Source: Arthrobacter agilis
GTDB taxonomy: Bacteria; Actinomycetota; Actinomycetes; Actinomycetales; Micrococcaceae
Assembly (NCBI RefSeq): GCF_030816075.1
Contig: NZ_JAUSXO010000001.1
Span: forward strand, 2,728,001 to 2,792,000
Reading direction: 5' to 3'
DNA: 64,000 nucleotides
The translations under genes were made by a program, and so were the position numbers. This document shows, piece by piece, positions 54,086-61,871 of the stretch (the stretch's first letter is position 1; each line of letters opens with the position of its first letter). Under the pieces are notes generated by a model. The model saw only the letters and a list, made by a program, of their open reading frames with translations, was not told the DNA's origin and ran no database searches.

Positions 54086-55830
54086 TGGCCTTCGACGTGG
54101 TGGAGACGACGATCGCGGAGCTGAGGGACGCCCTGCAGACGGGTGCGGCGACCAGCGAGGAGCTCGTCACCGGCTACCTCCGCCGGATCGAGGCGTTCGA
54201 TCGGGGCGGGCCCCGGTTGAACTCCGTCGTCGTGCTGAACCCCGACGCACTCGACGAGGCGCGCGCGTCGGACCGCCGTCGTGCCGAGGGGCGGGTCCTG
54301 GGCCCGCTCGACGGCATCCCCTACACGGCGAAGGACAGCTACAAGGTCGAGGGCCTGACCGTCGCGGCCGGGTCACCCGCCTTCGAGGATCTCGTCGCCG
54401 GGCAGGACGCCTTCACCATCGGGCGCCTCCGCGGCGCCGGTGCTGTCCTGATCGGCCTCACGAACATGCCGCCCATGGCCAACGGGGGCATGCAGCGCGG
54501 ACTCTACGGCCGGGCCGAGAGCCCCTACAACGCCGACTACCTGACCGCGGCCTTCGCCTCCGGGTCCTCGAACGGGTCGGGGACCGCGACCGCCGCGAGC
54601 TTCGCCGCCTTCGGACTCGCGGAGGAGACCTGGTCCTCGGGCCGGGCGCCCGCCTCCAACAACGGGTTGTGCGCGTACACGCCGTCCCGCGGGGTCATCT
54701 CCGTCCGCGGCAACTGGCCCCTCGTCCCCACCATGGACGTGGTGGTGCCGCATGCCCGGACCATGGCGGACCTCCTCGAGGTCCTCGACGTGATCGTCGC
54801 GGACGACACCGAGACGCGCGGGGACTTCTGGCGGATGCAGCCCTGGCTCCCCATCCCCCCTGCATCGGCGCTCCGGCCCGCTTCCTACACGGCCCTCCGC
54901 CCGGCCACGGCGACCGCGGCGCGCGGGGTGCTGGCGGGCATCCGCCTGGGCGTCCCCCGCATGTACATCAACGCCGACCCCGCTGCCGGGACGTCCGAGA
55001 CACCCGGGATCGGCGGACCGACCGGACAGCGCATCGCCACCCGCGCGTCGGTCATCACCCTCTGGGAGGCGGCCCGCCGCGACCTCGAGGACGCCGGCGC
55101 GGAGGTGGTGGACGTCGACTTCCCCGTGGTCTCCCACTACGAGGGCGACCGCCCGGGAGCACCGACCATCTCCACGCGCGGACTCGTGAGCCAGGACTTC
55201 CTGCGCACGGAGATCACCGACCTGACCTCGTGGGCCTGGCACGACTTCCTGCAGGCCAACGGCGACCCGACGCTCTCCAGCCTCGCCGACGTCGACGGCC
55301 CGGCGATCTTCCCGCCACCGGAAGGAGCCCTCCCGGACCGCTATCACGGCTTCGACGACGACATCACCGGGTACCCGGCGCACATCCGCGGGCGCAGCAT
55401 CAGCGGGCTCGCGGACATCCCCCACCTGGCGGAGGGGCTGCGGGGGCTCGAGGAGACACGGCGGGTGGACCTGGACGAGTGGATGGACGTGCACGGGCTC
55501 GACGCCGTGGTCTTCCCGGCGGCTGCGGACATCGGGCCCGCGGACAGCGACCGGGACCCCGCGTCGGCCGACACCGCCTGGCGCAACGGCGTCTGGGTCT
55601 CCAACGGGAACCTCGTCCCACGGCATCTGGGCATCCCGACGGTCACCGTCCCGATGGGACTGCTCGAGGACCTGCGGATGCCGGTCGGCCTGACGTTCGC
55701 CGGACCCGCCTACGCCGACACGCGCCTGCTCGAACTCGCGGCCGCCTTCGAACGCACCGGCGCCTCCCGGCGCGTCGCTCCACCCCGGGCACCCCGGCTG
55801 GACGCGGGTGCCCGAGCCGGCGGCGCCTAG
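54085..55830 (+). CDS. Amidase signature family enzyme, divergent
   Basis: 581-residue amidase. The Ser-cisSer-Lys triad can be placed at Lys83 (PYTAKDSYK), Ser161 (ASGSSNGSG) and Ser185 (EETWSSGRAPA). The last block differs clearly from the usual DTGGSIR.PA, keeping only Ser, Arg and Pro-Ala, so this is a distant subfamily. The C-terminal half (FPAAADIGPADSD, VSNGNLVPRHLGIPTVTVP) is typical. It should hydrolyse an amide imported by the upstream permease; the substrate is unknown. Its stop shares the bases CTAG with the stop of the convergent YccF gene. Confidence 0.9.
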   Translation: MAFDVVETTIAELRDALQTGAATSEELVTGYLRRIEAFDRGGPRLNSVVVLNPDALDEARASDRRRAEGRVLGPLDGIPYTAKDSYKVEGLTVAAGSPAFEDLVAGQDAFTIGRLRGAGAVLIGLTNMPPMANGGMQRGLYGRAESPYNADYLTAAFASGSSNGSGTATAASFAAFGLAEETWSSGRAPASNNGLCAYTPSRGVISVRGNWPLVPTMDVVVPHARTMADLLEVLDVIVADDTETRGDFWRMQPWLPIPPASALRPASYTALRPATATAARGVLAGIRLGVPRMYINADPAAGTSETPGIGGPTGQRIATRASVITLWEAARRDLEDAGAEVVDVDFPVVSHYEGDRPGAPTISTRGLVSQDFLRTEITDLTSWAWHDFLQANGDPTLSSLADVDGPAIFPPPEGALPDRYHGFDDDITGYPAHIRGRSISGLADIPHLAEGLRGLEETRRVDLDEWMDVHGLDAVVFPAAADIGPADSDRDPASADTAWRNGVWVSNGNLVPRHLGIPTVTVPMGLLEDLRMPVGLTFAGPAYADTRLLELAAAFERTGASRRVAPPRAPRLDAGARAGGA

Positions 55831-56228
55831 CGGTAGGTGGGCAGGTAGGTGCCCGACGACGGGACGATCACCTTGCCGAGCGGGGCCAGCGATACCGGGA
55901 TGAGCTTGAGGTTGGCGATCCCCAGCGGGATCCCGATGATGCTGGCGAACATCGGGATGGCCGTCAGCACGTGGCCGATGGCGATCCAGATCCCGGCGAC
56001 GAGCAGCCAGATGACGTTGCCCACCGCGGTGAAGCCGTTCGTGCGGGCACCCCGGTTCACGACGGTCTGGCCGAAGGGCCACAGCGCGTACATGCCGATC
56101 CGGAACGACGCGACGCCGAACGGGATGGTCACGATCAGCAGGCAGCAGATGATCCCTGCCGCGAAGTAGCCGAGGGCGAGCCAGATGCCGCCGAACAGGA
56201 GCCAGATGACGTTCAGGATTGCGCTCAT
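55827..56228 (-). CDS. YccF domain membrane protein
   Basis: 133-residue protein with two copies of the YccF motif: NVIWLLFGGIWLALGYFAAG near residue 5 and NVIWLLVAGIWIAIGHVLTA near residue 70, each followed by a second hydrophobic segment. Four helices in all. Length and sequence match E. coli YccF-type inner membrane proteins of unknown function. The inner ATG is used because it gives the family start MSAILNVIW. Confidence 0.92.
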   Translation of the reverse strand: MSAILNVIWLLFGGIWLALGYFAAGIICCLLIVTIPFGVASFRIGMYALWPFGQTVVNRGARTNGFTAVGNVIWLLVAGIWIAIGHVLTAIPMFASIIGIPLGIANLKLIPVSLAPLGKVIVPSSGTYLPTYR

Positions 56229-56274
56229 CCGCCCATTGTTCCCCACCCGCCGGACGGGCGCACCACCTCCGGAC

Positions 56275-56314
56275 AAAAGGAAGGACCCCTACCCGTCCGG
56301 GTAGGGGTCCTTCC
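56275..56314 (-). terminator. Intrinsic terminator of the DEAD-box helicase gene
   Basis: GGAAGGACCCCTACCC pairs with GGGTAGGGGTCCTTCC (16 perfect pairs, loop GTCC). On the minus strand it is followed by TTTTGT, a short U-tract, so it is directional for the helicase mRNA. Confidence 0.92.
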
Positions 56315-56337
56315 GTCGTGCCGGGACCGGGGGTCGG

Positions 56338-58014
56338 TCAGCGGGTGCGGCGATCGTTCGACGCCGGCGCGCTCGCCCTGCGGGAACCGGGGGCGCGGCG
56401 TGCGCCCTCGGTCCGCGGGGCCGACGACGGCGCGTGGCTGCGCTGGCCGCCTGCGGCGGGGGCTCCCGCAGCGGTGCGGCGGACGGCGTCACCGACACGC
56501 TGGCCGGAGGCGGGACGGCGGCTGCGCGTCGTCGTCTCCGAGGCGGTGCGGGGCTCGTCTGCCCGGCGGCGCGAGCCGCCGGTCCTCGGAGCGGTACCGG
56601 CGTCGGACCCGAAGCGGGGTGCCTGCGGCTGGTCCTTGCGGCGGTCGGCCCGGTTGCCCTGGGACGCCTGCGGATCAGCGGACACGCGTCCGCGCCCACC
56701 GCGTCCACCACGGCCTCCGGCCGCAGGGGCGGCCGCACCGCGACGGGCGCGCTTGCGCTCGGCGTTGGCGCCGGTCGAGGTGCCCTCGCCGCGGGCGGAC
56801 TCACGGGACGCCAGGAGCGCCGCGCGGGTGCGGGGATCGATCTTCTCCGCGAGCTCGCCGGTCAGGGACAGCACCAGCGGGGAGGTCGCCTTGACGGTCT
56901 CGAACGCGACGTCCACGCCTGCGGCCTTCATCAGCTTGTGCACCTCCGACTTCTGCTCGGGCAGGGTGATGGTGACCACCGTTCCCGAGGAGCCGGCACG
57001 GGCCGTGCGGCCCGAGCGGTGCAGGTACGCCTTGTGTTCCGTGGGCGGATCCACGTGGACCACGAGCTCGACGTCGTCGACGTGCACGCCGCGGGCGGCC
57101 ACGTCGGTGGCGACCAGGACACGGACGTCGCCCGAGGAGAACTCGGCCAGGTTCCTGTCCCGGGCGTTCTGGGACAGGTTGCCGTGGAGATCGACGGCGG
57201 GGATGCCGGCATCGGTCAGGGTCTTGGCGAGCTTCCGGGCGTGGTGCTTGGTGCGCATGAAGAGCAGGCGACGCCCGGTGCCCGAGGCGAGCTGGACGAT
57301 GAGCTGCTTCTTCTGGGTCTGGTCGCCGACCATGAGCACGTGGTGCTCCATGGTGGTGACCGCGGCCTGCGGATCGTCGACCGAGTGGGTGACGGGGTTG
57401 GTCATGTAGCGGTTGACCACCTTGTCCACGCCGTTGTCGAGCGTGGCCGAGAACAGCAGTCGCTGGCCGTCGGCGGGCGTGGTGTCGAGGAGCTTCTTCA
57501 CGACGGGCAGGAAGCCGAGATCGGCCATGTGATCGGCCTCGTCGAGGATGGTGACCTCCACGGACTCGAGCGTGATGAGCTTCTGGCGCATCAGGTCCTC
57601 GAGGCGTCCCGGGCAGGCGATGACGATGTCGACGCCTGCGCGCAGCGCCTTCTCCTGGCGCTGCTGGGACACGCCGCCGTAGATCACCGTGGTGTTGAGT
57701 CCGAGCTCCTTGGCGAGCGGCTCGACGGTGGCGTTGATCTGGGTGGCGAGCTCACGCGTGGGAGCGAGCACGAGCGCCAGGGGGCGCCCGGGCTTGCGGC
57801 GGTAGGCCGCTTCCTGCTCGGCGAGGCGGGCGACCATCGGCAGCGCGAAGGCGAGGGTCTTGCCCGAGCCGGTGCGGCCGCGGCCGAGGACGTCGCGCCC
57901 GGCCAGGGAGTCCGGGAGGGACTTGACCTGGATGGGGAATGGTTCGGTGATGCCCTGCGCGGCGAGGTTCTCGACCAGCGCTTTGGGCACACCGAGGGCA
58001 GCAAAAGTAGTCAT
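56338..58014 (-). CDS. DEAD-box ATP-dependent RNA helicase
   Basis: 558 residues. The helicase core (about 1-370) has the Q motif FAALGVPKALVENLAAQGI...PFPIQ, motif I GRTGSGKT, Ia PTREL, II DEAD (ILDEADHMADLG), III SAT, IV-VI FMRTKHHARKL, ATDVAARG and HRSGRTARAG. The C-terminal about 160 residues are Arg/Gly/Ala-rich and disordered (GGRGGRGGRGR), typical for RNA binding and cold-growth helicases of the RhlE/DeaD type. The ATG lacks a good ribosome binding site. It probably has a leader of about 190 nt from the -10 at 58209-58217. Confidence 0.94.
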   Translation of the reverse strand: MTTFAALGVPKALVENLAAQGITEPFPIQVKSLPDSLAGRDVLGRGRTGSGKTLAFALPMVARLAEQEAAYRRKPGRPLALVLAPTRELATQINATVEPLAKELGLNTTVIYGGVSQQRQEKALRAGVDIVIACPGRLEDLMRQKLITLESVEVTILDEADHMADLGFLPVVKKLLDTTPADGQRLLFSATLDNGVDKVVNRYMTNPVTHSVDDPQAAVTTMEHHVLMVGDQTQKKQLIVQLASGTGRRLLFMRTKHHARKLAKTLTDAGIPAVDLHGNLSQNARDRNLAEFSSGDVRVLVATDVAARGVHVDDVELVVHVDPPTEHKAYLHRSGRTARAGSSGTVVTITLPEQKSEVHKLMKAAGVDVAFETVKATSPLVLSLTGELAEKIDPRTRAALLASRESARGEGTSTGANAERKRARRGAAAPAAGGRGGRGGRGRVSADPQASQGNRADRRKDQPQAPRFGSDAGTAPRTGGSRRRADEPRTASETTTRSRRPASGQRVGDAVRRTAAGAPAAGGQRSHAPSSAPRTEGARRAPGSRRASAPASNDRRTR

Positions 58015-58374
58015 GTGAAGTACACGAGCTTTCTTCTCATACTCCCCGGCACCGGTCGGTGCGGGGGTTCGCCGAAGAAAAGTCAGACAGTGTCCACCGC
58101 GCTTCCGGATGCCGGGAGCTGGATGCGGGACAAAAGAATGCGTTCTAGCGACGCAGGCTGCGCATCTCACTGGCGGAACCGATCCGCCCTGCGCAGGCAA
58201 GTGTTCCCAGTTTACCAGCAGAACGCCCCCGATCCCGCATCGGCGCAGGTCACACGGCGGAGACACCCGGTCCGTGACGGGCCCGTGCGACCTCCCGCCG
58301 CGACGGTGACCCTGCGTGAGGGTGCAGAACCGACACCGGCTCCGGCCGGGAGGCGCACCGTCGGCACGGCCGGC
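58015..58374 (-). other. Leader region of the helicase gene, no coding sequence
   Basis: 360 bp between the helicase start and the stop of the GAF-ANTAR gene on the same strand. The promoter-proximal part is described separately; the transcribed part can form several GC hairpins (for example CACCGACCGGTGCCGG near the start codon). No ORF with start signals is present. Confidence 0.5.
58209..58217 (-). promoter_or_regulatory. Extended -10 (TGGTAAACT) of helicase gene
   Basis: On the minus strand the sequence reads TGG-TAAACT, an extended -10. The start site would be near 58202, giving a leader of about 188 nt before the helicase ATG. No clear -35 is seen. Confidence 0.45.
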
Positions 58375-59142
58375 CTACGGGTGGGCGGGCGGGGGCTGCC
58401 TGCCCTGACGGTGCCGGACCGCCAGGTCGCCGCGGGCCGCGAGCTGCTCGGCGACCTCGATCAGCCTGGTGTTCGTCGTGGTGCTCGCCGAGGACAGGAC
58501 GAGGAACGCCTCGTGGGCGGTGAGCTTGTGGCGTTCCATCAGGATGCCCTTGGCCTGGCCGATCACGTCCCGGTTCACGAGCGCCGCGGTGAGGTTCGAG
58601 ATCTCCTGGGCATCGGCGAGCGCGATCGCGGCGTGCGCGGCGACGAGGAGGCCCACCTGCTCGCACTCCTCCCCGAATTCACCGACCTCCGACCCGTACA
58701 GGTTGAGGGCGCCGAGATTGTCGCGGTCCACGGACAGCTGGAACGAGAGCATGCTGCGCGCCCCGGCATCCCAGGCGCGCTGCGCGAGGTCGGGCCAGCG
58801 GGGATCGTCCCGGACGTTGGGGACCCGGACGATCCGCTGTTTGAAGACCGCATCGAGGCACGGGCCCTGACCGGTCTCCGTCTGCAGGGCGTCGATGATC
58901 CTGGGCAGCTCCCCGGACGCGGCCCGGGATTCCACGCGGCGGCGTGCGCGGACGAGGCTGACCGATGCCGCGGTGGCCGCCGGGATCAGCGAGAGAGCCG
59001 CGTGGACGATCCCGGTGAGGGTCGAGTCCACGTCCGGTTGCCGCCGGAGGTCCCGTGCGAGCTCGCTCAGCTGCGTCGCCAGGTCACCGGTGGCCCCACC
59101 GCGTCCCGATCCCGCCGACACCGGACCAAAACCCGTATTCAT
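58375..59142 (-). CDS. GAF-ANTAR RNA-binding antitermination regulator
   Basis: 255-residue soluble protein. A GAF domain occupies about 40-175 (SLIPAATAASVSLVRARRR, GPCLDAVFKQRIVRVPNVRDDPRW) and an ANTAR domain about 185-240 (NRDVIGQAKGILMERHKLTAHEAF), which binds double-hexaloop RNA in other systems to prevent termination. This one-protein fusion is common in actinobacteria, where the signal and targets are mostly unknown. GAGGAGG lies seven bases before the ATG. It stands alone, divergent from trmB. Confidence 0.93.
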   Translation of the reverse strand: MNTGFGPVSAGSGRGGATGDLATQLSELARDLRRQPDVDSTLTGIVHAALSLIPAATAASVSLVRARRRVESRAASGELPRIIDALQTETGQGPCLDAVFKQRIVRVPNVRDDPRWPDLAQRAWDAGARSMLSFQLSVDRDNLGALNLYGSEVGEFGEECEQVGLLVAAHAAIALADAQEISNLTAALVNRDVIGQAKGILMERHKLTAHEAFLVLSSASTTTNTRLIEVAEQLAARGDLAVRHRQGRQPPPAHP

Positions 59143-59272
59143 CGCGCGCCTCCTCGGGTTCGTGACCTCACTCTGCCACCGTCCTCCTGCTCACACCAGA
59201 GCACCGCCTGCCGGCCCGGAGGGCGGGACGGGTGCAGTGCCCGCCGATGAGCTGCCGGTAGCCTTGGGACTG

Positions 59273-60151
59273 ATGGAGCCTCAAGCACACACCCCCGACC
59301 AGCCGCACCGCACGCAGCCCGTGTCCTTCGTCCGTCGGGGCTCGCGCCTCCAGGGCCGGCGGCGCGAGGCGTGGGACGAACTCGCCGAGGACTTCCTCGT
59401 CGACGTGCCGCGCGTCGCGAACGCGGACACCTCCGTGGCCCCGGGGTTCGTGTTCGACGCCGGCACGGCCTTCGGGCGGACCGCACCGCTCGTCGTCGAG
59501 GTGGGTTCGGGACTCGGCGAGGCCATCACGCATGCCGCCGAGCTCGACCCGGACCGCGACTACCTGGCCCTCGAGGTCTATCGTCCGGGACTCGCCCAGA
59601 CCATGCTGCGGATCAGCCAGAAGGACCTGACGAACGTGCGGACCGCTCAGGTCAATGCGACCGAGGCCTTCGCGGGCATGATCCCCGCGTCCTCCGTCGC
59701 CGAGCTGTGGACCTTCTTCCCCGACCCCTGGCACAAGGCCCGGCACCACAAGCGCCGGCTCGTCAAGGAGGACTACGTGGACCTGGCGGCACGCGTCCTC
59801 GAGCCCGGCGGCATCTTCCGCCTGGCCACCGACTGGTCCAGCTACGCCGTGCAGATGCGTGCCGTCCTGGACGCGAGCGCGCACTTCGAGAACCTGCACG
59901 ACGGCGAACGTGCGGGCACCGCCAGCCCCCTCACCCAGGTGTGGGAGAGCGGGGTGGAGTCCGTGGTGGGCGGCGCGCCGGTGCGCGAGGGCCGCGACCC
60001 GGTGAGCACCGGGAACACGGGCGTCAACGAGGGCATCGACGAACTGGGCGGGTGGGCACCGCGGTTCGAGGGCCGGACCCTCACGAGTTTCGAGAACAAG
60101 GCGATCAAGGCCGGACGGATGGTCTTCGACCTCACCTACCGCCGTCGCTGA
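59273..60151 (+). CDS. trmB: tRNA (guanine-N7-)-methyltransferase
   Basis: 292-residue SAM-dependent enzyme modifying G46 of tRNA. LVVEVGSGLGEA is the SAM-binding loop; FPDPWHKARHHKRRLV is the TrmB signature, followed by LEPGGIFRLATDW. The N-terminal 45 residues are charged and variable; the end FENKAIKAGRMVFDLTYRR is standard. TAGCCT lies eight bases before the ATG with no ribosome binding site, so the mRNA may be leaderless. Confidence 0.96.
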   Translation: MEPQAHTPDQPHRTQPVSFVRRGSRLQGRRREAWDELAEDFLVDVPRVANADTSVAPGFVFDAGTAFGRTAPLVVEVGSGLGEAITHAAELDPDRDYLALEVYRPGLAQTMLRISQKDLTNVRTAQVNATEAFAGMIPASSVAELWTFFPDPWHKARHHKRRLVKEDYVDLAARVLEPGGIFRLATDWSSYAVQMRAVLDASAHFENLHDGERAGTASPLTQVWESGVESVVGGAPVREGRDPVSTGNTGVNEGIDELGGWAPRFEGRTLTSFENKAIKAGRMVFDLTYRRR

Positions 60152-60178
60152 CCCGAGGACACCAGGGAAACGGGGACC

Positions 60179-61210
60179 ATGGCACTCTTCAGCCGACGCG
60201 CACGGCCCGGACGCGCACACCGCGGGGACCCCATCGTCGCGTTCTGGCAGTGGTGGGCCGAGGAGGGCGAGGATCTGCTGACCACCGCGACCCGGGCCGG
60301 TGACTTCGAGGCCTACGTCGACGTGATGACCCGGAAGGTGAGGGCGATCGCCCACGGTCTCGAGTGGGAGACCCGGACCGGCGTCGACGCCGAGCACACG
60401 CTGTGCGTGTCCAGCGGAGGCGATCCCGCCCTGCGCCCCGTGGCCGAGCGCTGGTACCGGGCGTCGCCGCCGTCGAGCCGGCGCTGGGAGTTCATCCCCG
60501 CTCGCAGCGCCAGGCCGGACATGCTCGACTCCACCATCACCTACCGCGGCAGGACGTTCGACCTGAGCCGCACCCGCGTGCACGCTGCCGTGACGCTCAA
60601 GGGCGACGGGTTCATCGTCTCCGTGTACAACCCCGGGTTCACCGGCCAGTGGGACGACGAGCACGGCCTGTGCGTGCTGCTGCTCGAATGGCTGCTCGGG
60701 GAGGACGACGTGGAACGCTGGGTGCGCCGCGTGGACTGCATCGTGAACGACGTCGTGGACAGCGTCCCGGCCGTGGACCTGCCGTCCCGGGTGGCCGGAC
60801 TGGCGCGGACACTGCCCGCTCCGGGCTGGCTCGTGATGCAGGGGACGCTCGGGGCGGGCGACCCGATCCTCGTGCGGGTCCTGCGTCCGCTGCGCTGGAT
60901 CGACCACCCCCGCTTCGACCTGCACACCGCGTTGCGCGTCCCGTTCGACGCCGATGAACGGGGCCTCCCCCGGCCCGAGGCACTGGCGACGCTGGACGAG
61001 CTCGAGGAGGCTCTCGTGCGCGCCCTCGGCCCCCGCGGGATGCTCGTCGCGGTCGAGACCTCGAAGGGCGCACGGACGTTCCACTTCTACTCGGACTCGG
61101 AGGACCAGAACGGGCGGGACGTCCTCGACGCGGCCGCACGCGAACGTCGACCCGTGTCCGCCCGGCATGCGCTCGATCCCGGGTGGAGGAAGGTACAGGA
61201 CTTCGCGTGA
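60179..61210 (+). CDS. DUF695-like protein of unknown function
   Basis: 343-residue soluble protein, 27 bp after trmB. It begins with a basic stretch, then IVAFWQWWAEEGEDLL, and ends with RTFHFYSDSEDQNGRDVLDAAA and HALDPGWRKVQDF. The FW.WW start and FYSDSED..DPGW end resemble DUF695/RraB-type domains, at the N- and C-terminus respectively. The middle region (about 100-250) is not recognised. No catalytic motif is evident. Probably co-transcribed with trmB. Confidence 0.72.
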   Translation: MALFSRRARPGRAHRGDPIVAFWQWWAEEGEDLLTTATRAGDFEAYVDVMTRKVRAIAHGLEWETRTGVDAEHTLCVSSGGDPALRPVAERWYRASPPSSRRWEFIPARSARPDMLDSTITYRGRTFDLSRTRVHAAVTLKGDGFIVSVYNPGFTGQWDDEHGLCVLLLEWLLGEDDVERWVRRVDCIVNDVVDSVPAVDLPSRVAGLARTLPAPGWLVMQGTLGAGDPILVRVLRPLRWIDHPRFDLHTALRVPFDADERGLPRPEALATLDELEEALVRALGPRGMLVAVETSKGARTFHFYSDSEDQNGRDVLDAAARERRPVSARHALDPGWRKVQDFA

Positions 61211-61234
61211 GGCGCGCTCCGGCCGGCGGGAGCG

Positions 61235-61831
61235 TCAGCGTCGGACCGCCGGTGCCGCCGCCCCGACGGCATGCAGCGCCAGGGCGGCGATGCTGCGGCC
61301 CTCTGCGGTGGCCGCGTCCACATCCGCTCCGCGGAGGATCATCCCGAGCACCCCGGTGTAGACCAGGACGATCCGGCGCGCCAGGAGGGGTGCCTGCTCC
61401 GCGCCCACGACGGGCCCGGCGAGGTCCTCGAGCCGGCCGAGGAGCAGCCGGGTATCGGCGGCGAGCGTGTCCTGCAGGTCGCGCCCGGGGTGCGGGGTCT
61501 CCGCAGCGACGCCCAGGAACACGCACCACCGCGAGGGGGTGAGCGCTCGCCGGTGGCGGGAGAGGGCCGTGAAGACTGCGAGCAGCTTCTCCTCGCGGCT
61601 GTCGGCGTCGTCGATGCACTCCTGCCACGTGGTGTCCCACCGGGCGAGCCTGCGGCGCAGGGCCTCGGTGATCAGGCCTTCCTTGTTGCCGAAGTGCGCA
61701 TAGAGGGTGGCGGGTGACACCCGCGCGCGGTCGAGGATCGCGTCGACGGAGGTGATGTTCACCCCCTGCGTGGCTGCCAGGTCTTCCGCCGCATCGAGGA
61801 GCCGGTCCCGGGCAGTTGGTTGTGATGCCAT
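61235..61831 (-). CDS. TetR family transcriptional regulator
   Basis: 198-residue repressor. The helix-turn-helix lies at about 8-54 (ARDRLLDAAEDLAATQGVN..., ARVSPATLYAHFGNKEGLI). The ligand domain is helical and follows the YbiH/CGR pattern only loosely. The ATG giving MASQPTARDR is chosen; it has no ribosome binding site and TATACC lies nine bases upstream, so a leaderless mRNA is likely. It diverges from an MFS exporter across 26 bp containing a 27-bp palindrome, the expected autoregulatory operator. Confidence 0.93.
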   Translation of the reverse strand: MASQPTARDRLLDAAEDLAATQGVNITSVDAILDRARVSPATLYAHFGNKEGLITEALRRRLARWDTTWQECIDDADSREEKLLAVFTALSRHRRALTPSRWCVFLGVAAETPHPGRDLQDTLAADTRLLLGRLEDLAGPVVGAEQAPLLARRIVLVYTGVLGMILRGADVDAATAEGRSIAALALHAVGAAAPAVRR

Positions 61832-61844
61832 GGGACAAGGGTAT

Positions 61845-61871
61845 AACGTTCGTTTCAATGAAACGAGCGTT
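61845..61871. promoter_or_regulatory. TetR-type operator overlapping MFS start codon
   Basis: Arms AACGTTCGTTTCA and TGAAACGAGCGTT pair at 12 of 13 positions around a central A. The plus-strand -10 TATAAC (61842-61847) and the MFS ATG (61858) both fall inside or beside it, so binding would block both divergent genes. Confidence 0.85.

Noticed and set aside
61215..61234. Hairpin between the DUF695-like gene and tetR
   Set aside because: Only six base pairs (CGCTCC/GGAGCG); too weak to call as a terminator.
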